In this document: positions 39,183 to 48,374 of the stretch, in pieces
How the letters are laid out: every line of letters begins with the position of its first letter
Numbering within the stretch: the first letter of the stretch is position 1
Assembly (NCBI RefSeq): GCF_001579805.1
Contig: NZ_CP014546.1
Span: forward strand, 4,774,001 to 4,838,000
DNA: 64,000 nucleotides
DNA from: Pseudomonas azotoformans
GTDB taxonomy: Bacteria; Pseudomonadota; Gammaproteobacteria; Pseudomonadales; Pseudomonadaceae
Direction: 5' to 3'
Position numbers and translations under genes: made by a program
Notes under the pieces: generated by a model
Told to the model about the DNA's origin: nothing
The model's database searches: none
What the model saw: the letters and a program-made list of their open reading frames with translations, nothing else

Positions 39183-41630
39183 GTGTCGCAACAAAAGCCT
39201 GATCTTCCTCCCGAACTGCGCCCTTTGGCAGACATGCCGCTATTCAAACGCCTGGCTGCGCGCCTGTTTGGCCACGGCTTGACCCGTTTGCGCGCCCAGC
39301 ACCGGTTTTCCTGGCTGCACGGGCAGGCGGACGGTTTTCGCAGCGGGCATGAGGCGGGTGTGGAGTACGGCTATCGCGAAGGGAAAGCCGATGGCATCGA
39401 AGAAGGTCGCCAGGTGCTGTTGATTCGTGACTTCCGCCCGGATGAGCACCGTGCACCGGGTGTGGATGACAGCCTGTTCGATGATTGGCGCCTGCCGCTC
39501 ACCGCCGAGCTGAAGAAACGCATGAAGGCCGACGTTGCGCGATTGCTGCCGGCTCATGCCCAGCCGAGCGCGGCGCAATGGAAGATGATTTTCAGCGAGA
39601 CGCCCTCGACCTCCGTGATCGCCGGGGCCGGTGCGGGTAAATCCACGTCGCTGGTGCTGCGCATTTTGCTGCTCACCCATTACCTGGGCTTTGAGCTGAG
39701 TTCGATGACGGTGGTGACCTTCACCCGCGAATCGCGCAAGGACTTCATCAACAAGCTCATGGAGATTCTCAACCTTTGGGGCCAACCCCTTGGTATGAAA
39801 GAAGCGCAAGCCGTGGTGCGGACCTTTCACTCGCGCATTCTGCCCATGGTACGCAGCCTGCCGGGCTTTGAGCGCCTGCAAGCCTTCGAGAACCTGAATT
39901 CGGGTTTTGAAGACGCTGACAGCAACCCCTTTGACCTGCGTATCAACGACGCCCAGCGCCAGCAGATGAATGCCTGCTATCACCGGTTGCAGGGGCAGCA
40001 CCCGCGTTTCCGTGAGCTGATTGCGCCACTGGCGCGCCACGGGCTGCAGCTCAAGGAGCTGGAGCGCGATCATCCGGACGTGCAAAAACGCGTGGCTGTG
40101 ACCGAACTGGCGGCCAAACGCGACGAAGAACTCTGCGATGTGATCGAGGACCTGTGGTTTCGCGCAGGCGCGTGGCCAATCAAGGGCATTGAACCCAACC
40201 GCCAGACCGTGGAAATCAACGGTGCGCAATTTCACTGCCATGGCTACATTCCCGAGCTGGGTGCCTGGGTGGTGCTGGGCTTCGACTCACGGGAAAACGC
40301 GCAGACCAGCCGGCCAAACTCGAAGCTGTCGGTGCGCGCAGAATGGGCGGTAAAGCGCACGTTGTTTCAAGCTTTCTGTCGTAAGCCTTTGATATGGCTA
40401 GATAGCTACGAATCATCAAAGCGCCTGCTAAGCAGCCTGGCCGGCGATGCCACCGCCGGCCCCGGCTTTGATTACAAGGTCAAAGGCGAGTTGGCTTCAG
40501 CGCCGCTGCTGGACAGTTTTGTGATGGCCGCCGGATTCATCGAAAACCTCGGCCTGGACGTACCCACCGCCGTTGGGCAGATGAGCTTTGCCAAGGATGA
40601 CCCGGACCGCTTCTTCTTCGAAGCCCTGAGTATTTTCTGGAAAGCCCTGGAAGATCACTTGCTGGACCAATCGCCACCGATCATGACCTATAACCGGATG
40701 TTCTCGCTGTTTGGCGAAAACACCCCGGAAAATTTGAAGCTGCTGAGCGATCCGCTACTGCGTCCCCTGTCGCACTTGATGATCGACGAGTTCCAGGACG
40801 TTTCGCCGCAGATCGTCTCGTGGATCCGTGCCAGCCTGCGCGAGATCCGCAGCCGTGGCCCAGCCATGCATGTGGGGCGCGGGGCGCAGCGCTCATCCTT
40901 GCTGTGTGTGGGGGATGATTGGCAGTCGATCTATGGCTGGCGCGGCAGTTCGCCCAAGTACTTCATGGAGTTCGACAAGGAGTTCCCATCGCCGTCGACC
41001 ACCCGCGTGATGCTGGGCGAGAACTACCGCAGCCACCAGCACATCATCGATGCGGCCGAGCACATCGTGCGCGCCGCACCGGCGATTCCTGGCAAGAAGG
41101 CCAAGGCCAGTGGCGCGCCCAAGACATTGGTGCCGGTCAAGGTGTTGGAGCGCGACGATGCGGCATTGGGGCGGCAGTTGTCGGAGCACTATCAGAAGGG
41201 TGAATCGATCTTGATGCTTTATCGAAAAAGTAGCGATAAGCTATTGATTCAAGAGCATATTCAATCTGTAGTTAATGTGGATTCTAGCTTGCAACCGCAG
41301 GCGCGCAGGTTGAAGCAGTTGACCTATCACAGTGCCAAGGGGCTTCAGGCAGACGCGGTGTTTCTGCTTGGGGATTGCCAGCATGTCACCAGCTCGCCGT
41401 ACAAAAATCAGGTCTACCGCATGGCGGGCCTGGGCAAGGCTGGCGACAGCGAGCCCTATGACAATGCGCAACGGGACGAAGTGCTGCGCCTGGCGTACGT
41501 GGGCATAACCCGCGCCGTGAGCCATTGCTACTGGTACGTGGAAAAGCCTGAAGGCCAGGCCGTGAACGTGCCGAGGGCCTCGGAGCGGGTGGATGGCAAG
41601 AAGGCGTTTTTCGATGATCAGCGCGTTTAG
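39183..41630 (+). CDS. UvrD/Rep-family superfamily 1 DNA helicase
   Basis: An 815-aa helicase starting with GTG at 39183, five bases after AGGAG. Motif I is GAGAGKST (about residue 148), Ia VVTFTRES, II LMIDEFQDVSPQ (about 530), III LLCVGDDWQSIYGWRG, IV ENYRSHQHII, V TYHSAKGLQADAVFL and VI LRLAYVGITRAVS. All are intact, so it is probably an active 3'-5' helicase. It has about 130 residues before motif I, with a basic helix and a Gly-rich stretch, which UvrD and Rep lack, and about 300 residues between Ia and II that would include the 1B/2B accessory domains. Helicase IV-like repair use is possible; no partner nuclease is adjacent. Confidence 0.88.
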   Translation: MSQQKPDLPPELRPLADMPLFKRLAARLFGHGLTRLRAQHRFSWLHGQADGFRSGHEAGVEYGYREGKADGIEEGRQVLLIRDFRPDEHRAPGVDDSLFDDWRLPLTAELKKRMKADVARLLPAHAQPSAAQWKMIFSETPSTSVIAGAGAGKSTSLVLRILLLTHYLGFELSSMTVVTFTRESRKDFINKLMEILNLWGQPLGMKEAQAVVRTFHSRILPMVRSLPGFERLQAFENLNSGFEDADSNPFDLRINDAQRQQMNACYHRLQGQHPRFRELIAPLARHGLQLKELERDHPDVQKRVAVTELAAKRDEELCDVIEDLWFRAGAWPIKGIEPNRQTVEINGAQFHCHGYIPELGAWVVLGFDSRENAQTSRPNSKLSVRAEWAVKRTLFQAFCRKPLIWLDSYESSKRLLSSLAGDATAGPGFDYKVKGELASAPLLDSFVMAAGFIENLGLDVPTAVGQMSFAKDDPDRFFFEALSIFWKALEDHLLDQSPPIMTYNRMFSLFGENTPENLKLLSDPLLRPLSHLMIDEFQDVSPQIVSWIRASLREIRSRGPAMHVGRGAQRSSLLCVGDDWQSIYGWRGSSPKYFMEFDKEFPSPSTTRVMLGENYRSHQHIIDAAEHIVRAAPAIPGKKAKASGAPKTLVPVKVLERDDAALGRQLSEHYQKGESILMLYRKSSDKLLIQEHIQSVVNVDSSLQPQARRLKQLTYHSAKGLQADAVFLLGDCQHVTSSPYKNQVYRMAGLGKAGDSEPYDNAQRDEVLRLAYVGITRAVSHCYWYVEKPEGQAVNVPRASERVDGKKAFFDDQRV

Positions 41631-41640
41631 GCGCTGATCA
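41615..41640. terminator. Hairpin with the helicase stop codon in its loop
   Basis: TGATCAGCGC (41615-41624) pairs exactly with GCGCTGATCA (41631-41640); the six-base loop GTTTAG contains the TAG stop of the helicase gene. It lies at the junction with the convergent DUF1652 gene and may end both transcripts. Confidence 0.65.
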
Positions 41641-41641
41641 C

Positions 41642-41914
41642 TCAGGCCCGCAATGATACCGGCGGCACAAACGACTCCAGCTCATCCTCCACTGCCTCAA
41701 TGATGCGCTCCACATCGGCGGCATTCATCACGGTGGCGCAGGGGATGCCGGCGATGGCGATCAGCGTCTCGCCGCTGGCGCGGTCGAACAATCGGGCGAT
41801 CATACTGCCAGGCGCATCCATGCTGCCCTCAAAACCCATCGGATGAAAATGCCAGCGCATCAGCTGGCAGGCGTTGGGGAACGTCACTTTGTTCATGTTG
41901 CCCACCTTGTTCAT
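41642..41914 (-). CDS. DUF1652-type small protein
   Basis: A 90-aa protein (or 84 aa if the second ATG at 41896 is used, where MNKVTFPNACQLMRWHFHP begins). I recognise it as the Pseudomonas-restricted DUF1652 type from the RWHFHPMGFE, GETLIAIAGIPC and DVERIIEAVEDEL segments. No signal peptide or membrane segment. Function unknown; single gene, convergent with the helicase. Confidence 0.8.
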   Translation of the reverse strand: MNKVGNMNKVTFPNACQLMRWHFHPMGFEGSMDAPGSMIARLFDRASGETLIAIAGIPCATVMNAADVERIIEAVEDELESFVPPVSLRA

Positions 41915-42171
41915 TGAGCGCTTCCTTTAGCTCGCGGCAGGGGGCCAAGACCTTCACTGGTCGTGGCATCTAAGAACTTAAAAATAGCATCCGTTCGCAC
42001 ACGCAAGGTGACTTTTTTGGGCCCGTTCGGCGGTTGTTTTTCATAAGTTTGATGTGGGTCATGTCCTACTAGGAATTGGGCAAAAGGCCATTAGTCAGAA
42101 GTACCAATTCGCCATTGAAGCCCCCAGCAAAATTCGGCAATCTCCAAGGTTTACCCGCCGCAGAGCCTTCC

Positions 42172-42981
42172 ATGCCCGACATCGCCCAAGACGATGAGCC
42201 CCAGCAGTCCCACGCCACACGCGAATTGGTGCTGCGTCACCACCTGTGTTGGCGTCATCGGGATCTGGAGGGCGTCATGTCCTACTACCATCCGGACATC
42301 CAGTACCACGACTTTTTCCAGAACCGTGTCGTCGGTTACGCCGAGCTGCGTGATTACCTGCAAGCTAGCATGCCGCGCGAGGCCGATGAAGCCATCGAGC
42401 ACAGCGACCGCATCCGCGCCGATGGTGATACGGCCTTCATCCAGTACCGCATCACCTTGCGTGGCGGCCACGGCCTGGTGTCATTCCGCACCAGCGAAGC
42501 CATCACGGTGCGCGATGGGTTGATCTGGCGTGTCAATGAATACGCCTCCCTGGTGCACGAGCAACCTATCCAGGCCGCGCGGCCTTCGGTCAGCCGCTTG
42601 GGCTTGTCGCCCCAGCAATTGGGGCATATGGCCAATGACCTGCAGCAGTATTTCGAACGCAAGCAACCTTATCTGGACCCGGAACTGGACCTGCAGCGCG
42701 TCTCCAAGGAGTGCGGCTACAGTCGTAATCAGATTTCCTACCTGCTGAACCAAGTGCTGGGGCAAAGCTTCTATCGCTACGTCAACCAGGCCAGGCTCCA
42801 GCACCTGCTGGCCGCACTGGACAAGGCAGCACCGCCGATAAAGGTCGACGACCTGGCCTTTGCCGCCGGTTTCAACTCACTGTCAGCGTTCTACAGCGCA
42901 TTCCGTCAGCACACGGGCCAGTCACCCAAGGCCTACGTCAAACAAATTTCCCTGCGTGCACGCGCGCAAGACAGCTCCTGA
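42172..42981 (+). CDS. AraC-family regulator with SnoaL/NTF2-like front domain
   Basis: A 269-aa regulator. The start at 42172 (MPDIAQDD) is chosen because the 32 upstream in-frame residues are not conserved-looking. Residues about 15-125 have the SnoaL/NTF2-like pattern (HHLCWRHRDLEGVMSYYHPDIQYHDF); residues about 160-260 are an AraC DNA-binding domain (LDLQRVSKECGYSRNQISYLLNQ, then DLAFAAGFNSLSAFYSAFRQHTGQSPKAY). It lies directly upstream of the oxidase-cupin-PotF genes on the same strand and likely controls them, probably sensing a small amine or its product in the NTF2-like pocket. That ligand is inference. Confidence 0.88.
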   Translation: MPDIAQDDEPQQSHATRELVLRHHLCWRHRDLEGVMSYYHPDIQYHDFFQNRVVGYAELRDYLQASMPREADEAIEHSDRIRADGDTAFIQYRITLRGGHGLVSFRTSEAITVRDGLIWRVNEYASLVHEQPIQAARPSVSRLGLSPQQLGHMANDLQQYFERKQPYLDPELDLQRVSKECGYSRNQISYLLNQVLGQSFYRYVNQARLQHLLAALDKAAPPIKVDDLAFAAGFNSLSAFYSAFRQHTGQSPKAYVKQISLRARAQDSS

Positions 42982-43030
42982 CACCGCGCTCTAGGATCCA
43001 CCCTATCGAAACGAGGTAGGGGAACCCGGC

Positions 43031-44437
43031 ATGCCGGCATGGCGCAACATCAGCTTATGGATGGACCAGTTGGATGACCCGCTGCTCGCGCGGCCATCGC
43101 TGGAGCAGGACCTGGACGTCAACGTGGCCATCATCGGCGCCGGTTATACCGGGTTGTGGACCGCGTATTACCTGAAACGCCAGGCGCCCGAACTGAACAT
43201 CGCGATCATCGAGGCGCAAACCGCCGGCTTTGGCGCCTCCGGCCGCAATGGGGGTTGGCTGATGGGCAACCTGCTGGGCGAGGACCGCTTGTTGGCAGGC
43301 CTGAACCCCGAACAGCGCCGCGCCTCGTTTGACCTGCTGCATGCGATCCCTGATGAAGTCGCCCAAGTGCTGGCGCGTGAAGGTATCGACTGCGACTACC
43401 GCAAGGGCGGCGCGCTGTACTGCGCCGCGCGTTACCCCGAGCAGGAAGGCAGCCTGCGCAGTTACCTCGACAAACTCTACGCCCAGGGCCTGACCGAAGC
43501 CGACTATCGCTGGCTCAGCCCGCAGCAACTGGCTGAACAGATTCGTATCGCCAAGCCTTATGGCGGTATCTATGCACCCCACGTGGCGACCATTAACCCT
43601 GCCAAGTTGGTGCGTGGCCTGGCGCGGGTGGTTGAGAGCATGGGCGTGACGATCTACGAAAACAGCCCCGTGACCCATTGGCAATCCGGCGGCCTACGCA
43701 CGGCGAAGGCCGGTGTTCGTGCCGCTTGGGTGGTGCCGGCAGTGGAGGGCTACGCCAACACCTTACCGCCCCTGGGCCGTTATCAACTGCCGGTGCAAAG
43801 CCTGATCGTCGCCACCGAGCCGTTGCCGGCCAGCACCTGGGATGAAATCGGCCTGAGCCACGGCCAAGCCTTTGGCGAAAGCAGTCGCCAGGTGACCTAC
43901 GGCCAGCGTTCGGCGGACAACCGCCTGGTGTTCGGCGCCCGTGGCGGCTACCAGTTTGCCGGAAAGCTACGCCACAACTTCGATCTGACTGACAGCGAAG
44001 TGGAGCTACGTCGCTACCTGTTCGGTGAGCTTTTCCCACAGCTCAAGCACGTGAAGATTACCCATTCCTGGGGCGGCAACCTGGGCATGTCGCGCAATTT
44101 CCGACCGCACATGCTGTGCGACCACAAGACCGGCATCGCACTGTCCGGCGGATATGGCGGGGAGGGCGTCGGCGCCACCAACCTGGGTGGCCGCACCCTG
44201 GCCGACCTGATCCTCGGCCGCGACACGCCGCTGACCCATCAACCCTGGGTAATCCGCGAACGCGGCCTGGACGCCCTCAAGCCCTGGGAGCCCGAACCCT
44301 GCCGCTGGCTGGGCTACAACGCGATCATTCGCAGTTTTGTCCATGAAGACCAAGTGTTGGCCAACCCCAATACCGCCCCTTGGCGCCGCAAGCTGGCGAC
44401 CGGCGTGGCCGGGTTCATGGAAGGTTTCATGCACTAA
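43031..44437 (+). CDS. FAD-dependent amine oxidase, PuuB-like
   Basis: A 468-aa flavoprotein of the DAO family. FAD-binding VAIIGAGYTGLWTAYYL (about 32-48) is followed by the acidic ribose residue in IAIIEAQ and by FGASGRNGGWLMG, the loop typical of gamma-glutamylputrescine oxidase and related enzymes. GYGGEGVGATNLGGRTLADLI near 375 closes the FAD site. No signal peptide. With the polyamine-binding protein three genes on, oxidation of a polyamine or its glutamyl conjugate is the best guess. AGG-rich ribosome site before the ATG. Confidence 0.85.
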   Translation: MPAWRNISLWMDQLDDPLLARPSLEQDLDVNVAIIGAGYTGLWTAYYLKRQAPELNIAIIEAQTAGFGASGRNGGWLMGNLLGEDRLLAGLNPEQRRASFDLLHAIPDEVAQVLAREGIDCDYRKGGALYCAARYPEQEGSLRSYLDKLYAQGLTEADYRWLSPQQLAEQIRIAKPYGGIYAPHVATINPAKLVRGLARVVESMGVTIYENSPVTHWQSGGLRTAKAGVRAAWVVPAVEGYANTLPPLGRYQLPVQSLIVATEPLPASTWDEIGLSHGQAFGESSRQVTYGQRSADNRLVFGARGGYQFAGKLRHNFDLTDSEVELRRYLFGELFPQLKHVKITHSWGGNLGMSRNFRPHMLCDHKTGIALSGGYGGEGVGATNLGGRTLADLILGRDTPLTHQPWVIRERGLDALKPWEPEPCRWLGYNAIIRSFVHEDQVLANPNTAPWRRKLATGVAGFMEGFMH

Positions 44438-44464
44438 GTCGTTTCACTCACACGGGAAAACCCC

Positions 44465-44806
44465 ATGAGCATCACGCAATTCAAAGACACGCTGAACGCC
44501 CACCTGCCGGACTCGTCGCCCGTCGCCGTGCCGTTGGGCGAGCCCATTGCCGTGGCCTCGACCCTGAGCGTCGAGCGCAACGATGGCGTCGAAACCGGCA
44601 TCTGGGAATGCACCCCAGGTGTCTGGCGTCGACAGATCAAATCCCAGGAGTTTTGCCACTTTATCCAGGGCCGCTGCACCTTCACCCCTGACAGCGGTGA
44701 AATCGTCCACATACAAGCCGGTGACGCACTGATGTTGCCGGCCAACAGCACCGGCATCTGGGACATCCAGGAAACCGTGCGCAAGACCTACGTATTGATC
44801 CTGTAA
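44465..44806 (+). CDS. Small cupin-domain protein
   Basis: A 113-aa single cupin with the WECTPG-WRR, EFCHFIQGRCTFTPDSGE and AGDALMLPAN blocks of the cupin_3 family found beside amine oxidases. It lies 27 bases after the oxidase and 60 before the PotF-like gene, so the three form one unit. Possible role: handling or sensing an oxidation product; not shown by the sequence. Confidence 0.85.
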   Translation: MSITQFKDTLNAHLPDSSPVAVPLGEPIAVASTLSVERNDGVETGIWECTPGVWRRQIKSQEFCHFIQGRCTFTPDSGEIVHIQAGDALMLPANSTGIWDIQETVRKTYVLIL

Positions 44807-44866
44807 CGCTTTGATCCTTGATCGCCTGCCATAAAAACAGCCCTAAAACCGCCAGGAAATCGAACC

Positions 44867-45946
44867 ATGAAAGCCATTGCCCTGTTGCCCTTGATGTTGG
44901 TGGCCTCTATCAGCCAGGCCGCTGAGACGGTGAAAATCTACAACTGGTCGGACTACATTGCGCCGGACACCACCAAGAACTTCCAAAAAGAAACCGGCAT
45001 TGGTTTCACCTACGACGTGTACGACAGCAACGAAACCCTCGACGGTAAGTTGATGACCGGTAAATCCGGCTACGACGTGGTGTTTCCGTCCAACCATTTC
45101 ATGGCCCGGCAGATCCAGGGCGGCGCGTTGAAGAAGCTCGACAAGAGCCAGTTGCCCAACTGGAAGAACCTGAACCCGGTGCTGCTCAAGGCCCTGGAAA
45201 ACAACGATCCGGGCAATGCCCATGGTTTCCCGTACCTGTGGGGCAGCACCGGCATCGGCTACAACATCGACAAGGTCAAGGCGGTGCTGGGCGACAATGC
45301 GCCGGTCGATTCCTGGGACCTGATCTTCAAGCCGGAGAACATGGCCAAGCTGCAAAAATGCGGCGTGGCCATTCTGGACAACGGCCCGGAACTGCTGCCG
45401 GCGGCACTCAATTACCTGGGCCTGCCGCACCACAGCAAGAAGCCTGAGGACTACAAGAAGGCTGAAGACTTGCTGATGAAAGTGCGCCCTTACGTCGCGT
45501 ACTTCCACTCCTCGAAATACACCGCCGACCTGGCCAACGGCGATATCTGCGTGGCGGTGGGCTTCTCCGGCGACATCCTGCAGGCGGAAAGCCGTGCCAA
45601 GGAAGCCAACAACGGCGTGAACATCGGCTACAACATTCCCAAGGAAGGCGCCGCGATCTGGTTCGACATGGTCGCCATGCCTGCGGACGCCCCGGATGAA
45701 ACAGCCGGGTATGCCTTCATGAACTACCTGTTGCGCCCGGAAGTGATGGCCAGCATCACCAACTATGTGCATTACGCCAACGGCAACCAAGCCGCCGACA
45801 GCCTGGTGGAGCCCGCAATCAAGGCAGATACCAAGGTGTATCCGAGCCCGGAAATGATGGGCAAGTTGTTTGCGCTGGAGGCGATGCCATTGAATATCGA
45901 CCGGGTGCGTACGCGGGTGTGGAACACCATCCGCACCGGTAAATAA
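44867..45946 (+). CDS. Polyamine ABC transporter substrate-binding protein (PotF/SpuD-like)
   Basis: A 359-aa periplasmic binding protein. The signal peptide ends SQAA-E near residue 20. Mature start VKIYNWSDYIAPDT is the PotF/PotD hallmark; YDVYDSNETLDGKLMTG, YDVVFPSNHFMARQI and GSTGIGYN follow in family order. It should capture putrescine, spermidine or a relative for an ABC importer; no permease or ATPase genes lie beside it, so it must share a system elsewhere. It closes the oxidase-cupin-PotF unit. Confidence 0.93.
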   Translation: MKAIALLPLMLVASISQAAETVKIYNWSDYIAPDTTKNFQKETGIGFTYDVYDSNETLDGKLMTGKSGYDVVFPSNHFMARQIQGGALKKLDKSQLPNWKNLNPVLLKALENNDPGNAHGFPYLWGSTGIGYNIDKVKAVLGDNAPVDSWDLIFKPENMAKLQKCGVAILDNGPELLPAALNYLGLPHHSKKPEDYKKAEDLLMKVRPYVAYFHSSKYTADLANGDICVAVGFSGDILQAESRAKEANNGVNIGYNIPKEGAAIWFDMVAMPADAPDETAGYAFMNYLLRPEVMASITNYVHYANGNQAADSLVEPAIKADTKVYPSPEMMGKLFALEAMPLNIDRVRTRVWNTIRTGK

Positions 45947-45962
45947 ACGTTACGCATCACTC

Positions 45963-45992
45963 ATGTGGGAGCGGGCTTGCTCGCTCCCACAT
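45963..45992. terminator. REP-like hairpin between convergent genes
   Basis: ATGTGGGAGCG (45963-45973) pairs with CGCTCCCACAT (45982-45992), followed by TT. It is a common Pseudomonas REP form and lies between the PotF-like gene and the convergent LuxR gene. Confidence 0.75.
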
Positions 45993-46015
45993 TTAAACCG
46001 AGTGCAACCTCGGGC

Positions 46016-46801
46016 TCAGGGGTGTTCCAAATCATGCCCCAACGACTGGATAAACAACGAAAACAACTCTGGCTGTGACGATATATCCAGCTTGGCGTAC
46101 AAATGCCGACGGTGCACCTTCACCGTGTCCGGCGAGATATTCAGCCGCTCGGCCATAGCCTTGGACGAGAACCCGCGCAACACCAACCGGGCGATTTCCA
46201 GCTCGCGGTCCGACAGCACACCACAACCGAACTGGCTCAACGCGTCCCTGATCTGACTGTCCATCGCCGGCGCACGCTGGGTGCTTTGCTGCCAGTGTTG
46301 CTGCATCAGCGGCAATACCCAGGCGGCCACGGTGGTCATCAGCCCGGTCTCATCAAAACTGAAACGCCGCTGCATGCCCAACGACAGCGACAACGTCCCC
46401 GCGCCCGGCAATTGCAGGATGAACTGCACCTCGTCTTCCAGCACGTTGTCATGGAAGTAATTGAGGAAGTATTCACTCTGGCGAAAATGATCCGGTGCCA
46501 CTTCCTCCAGGCGGTACACGCCGCTGGCATAGCCCTCGCGACAGGCCTGGAAAAACGGGTCGAGCAAATACAAGCCATTGAGGTACACCAGCATCGACGC
46601 AGGTTTGCTGCTGGGCTGCGCGTCGTATTCTTCCAAGGCCTGGGGCGGGCCATCCACCGGGTAGAAGATCGCCAAGGCGTTATCGAACGGCAGGCACTGG
46701 TGCAGCAACAACACCAACTGTTTCCAGAAATGCTCGGTGCCGATGTGTGCGACGGTGCGGCCCAGGCCGGCGTGCATGCCGACTTCGCGAAACAGGCTCA
46801 T
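46016..46801 (-). CDS. LuxR-family regulator
   Basis: A 261-aa protein; start at 46801 with GGAG eight bases before (the frame is open to 46834). The C-terminal helix-turn-helix is LSDRELEIARLVLRGFSSKAMAERLNISPDTVKVHRRHLYAKL, complete. The N-terminal ~180 residues do not show the autoinducer-binding WxxY..D pattern of quorum-sensing LuxR proteins, nor a receiver domain. It is divergent from the APC permease-P1 peptidase pair, its likely target. Ligand unknown. Confidence 0.88.
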   Translation of the reverse strand: MSLFREVGMHAGLGRTVAHIGTEHFWKQLVLLLHQCLPFDNALAIFYPVDGPPQALEEYDAQPSSKPASMLVYLNGLYLLDPFFQACREGYASGVYRLEEVAPDHFRQSEYFLNYFHDNVLEDEVQFILQLPGAGTLSLSLGMQRRFSFDETGLMTTVAAWVLPLMQQHWQQSTQRAPAMDSQIRDALSQFGCGVLSDRELEIARLVLRGFSSKAMAERLNISPDTVKVHRRHLYAKLDISSQPELFSLFIQSLGHDLEHP

Positions 46802-47000
46802 GTGGCAGGCTCCCACCCGCAAAAGATCGGCCAAGGGTTCGGCTTTTGCCCGGTGGCGTCAAGGGGAGTACGCCAATAGGGGAATTGGCTGACATGAACG
46901 CCCTGTTTATGGTTGCCATTATTCAGCGGGAAATATATCCCGCGATATTCAGACGTTTCGTTTCTGCCTCACACCAAGAACAACGACAGAGGATAACGAT

Positions 47001-48365
47001 ATGAGCACTTCCCCCACGCTCGACGGCGTGCTGAAACCCACCTTGAGTGTCTTTGATGTGGTCGCCATCACCGTGTCGGCGGTGACGCCGGCCAGTTCCG
47101 TGTTTGTGATTGCGCCCTTTGCCATCCAGCAGGCCGGCAGCGGCGTGTTCCTGGCGTTTGTGATGGCAGGCTTGCTCGCGCTGATGTTTGCCTTTTGCTA
47201 CGCCGAACTGGGCCGCGCCCACAACAGCGCCGGGGGCGAGTATGTGTACGCCAAGCGCGTGTTTGGCGGCATGGCCGGCTATGCGACATTCCTGACGGTG
47301 CTGGTGATGTTGCTGTTTATCCCGCCGGTGCTGGCCACAGGCGCCGCGACTTATCTGAATAACGCCTTGGGCACGAAGTTCGACTCCCAGACCGTCGCGC
47401 TGGTAATCGTGGTGTGCAGCTACGCCTTGGGCATCCTCAATATCAAGCTCAATGCCTGGATCACCGGTACGTGCCTGCTGCTTGAAGTGGCTGCGCTGCT
47501 GGTGATCGTGGTGATCGGCTTCGGCAACCCGGTGCAACCGGCCAGTGTGTTGTTCCAGCCGCAGATCGTCGAAAACGGCGTGCTGCACCTGGCGCCGTGG
47601 GCGCTGGTGATCGGCGCGGTGGGTATCGGTCTGTTTTCCTACAATGGTTACGGCCCGGCAGTGTTGCTGGCCGAGGACATGAAATGCGGCGGCAAAGGCG
47701 TACACAAGGCGGTGCTGTGGTCCCTCGGCCTGGTGGTGATCATCGAGCTGGTGCCGATCACTGCGCTGTTGATCGGTGCGCCATCGCTGAGTGAGATGAT
47801 CAGCAGCCCGGACCCTATCGGCTACCTGTTGACCAGCCATGGCAATGAGACCTTGTCGCGGCTGGTCAGCGCCGGGATCTTCCTGTCGGTGTTCAATGCG
47901 ATTGTCGCGATCGTGATCCAGATCGGCCGCGTGGTGTTCAGCAGCGGGCGCGACGCGCTGTGGACGCCGAGCATCAACAAACTGTTCACGCGTATTCATC
48001 CACGCTGGGATTCGCCCTGGTTGGCTACGCTGTTCCTGGCGATTCCTTCGGCGCTGTTGAGTTTCAGCTCCAACCTGGCCGACCTGACCTCGTTCAGCGT
48101 GTTGCTGATCATGCTGGTGTACCTGGTGGTGGCGTTGAGCGCGTTGATGAGCCGGGTGCTGCTGCGTGATCGCGAGCATCCCTATCGCATGCCGCTGTGG
48201 CCGCTGCCGGCGTTGGTCGCGGTACTCGGGGCGGGTTATCTGTTGGTCACCCTGGTGGCGGCGGCTTCGATCCGCGACATCATGATCATCATCGGTTTGC
48301 TGGCGCTGTCGGTGATTCTGTATTGCATCAGTGGCCGGTTGAGTCCGGTCTTCCAGAAATTGTAA
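47001..48365 (+). CDS. APC-superfamily amino acid/amine permease
   Basis: A 454-aa inner-membrane protein with about 12 hydrophobic segments; the first (SVFDVVAITVSAVTPASSVF) carries the unwound-helix region of APC transporters. AGAGGA precedes the ATG at 47001. The next gene starts 9 bases after the stop, so permease and peptidase are one operon, behind a divergent LuxR gene. Import of a peptide-like or beta-amino compound for the peptidase is a fair guess; the sequence does not fix the substrate. Confidence 0.9.
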   Translation: MSTSPTLDGVLKPTLSVFDVVAITVSAVTPASSVFVIAPFAIQQAGSGVFLAFVMAGLLALMFAFCYAELGRAHNSAGGEYVYAKRVFGGMAGYATFLTVLVMLLFIPPVLATGAATYLNNALGTKFDSQTVALVIVVCSYALGILNIKLNAWITGTCLLLEVAALLVIVVIGFGNPVQPASVLFQPQIVENGVLHLAPWALVIGAVGIGLFSYNGYGPAVLLAEDMKCGGKGVHKAVLWSLGLVVIIELVPITALLIGAPSLSEMISSPDPIGYLLTSHGNETLSRLVSAGIFLSVFNAIVAIVIQIGRVVFSSGRDALWTPSINKLFTRIHPRWDSPWLATLFLAIPSALLSFSSNLADLTSFSVLLIMLVYLVVALSALMSRVLLRDREHPYRMPLWPLPALVAVLGAGYLLVTLVAAASIRDIMIIIGLLALSVILYCISGRLSPVFQKL

Positions 48366-48374
48366 GGAGTGGTT

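Noticed and set aside
43031..45946. Complete polyamine ABC importer
   Set aside because: Only the binding protein is present. No permease or ATPase gene of the Pot type lies in the window.
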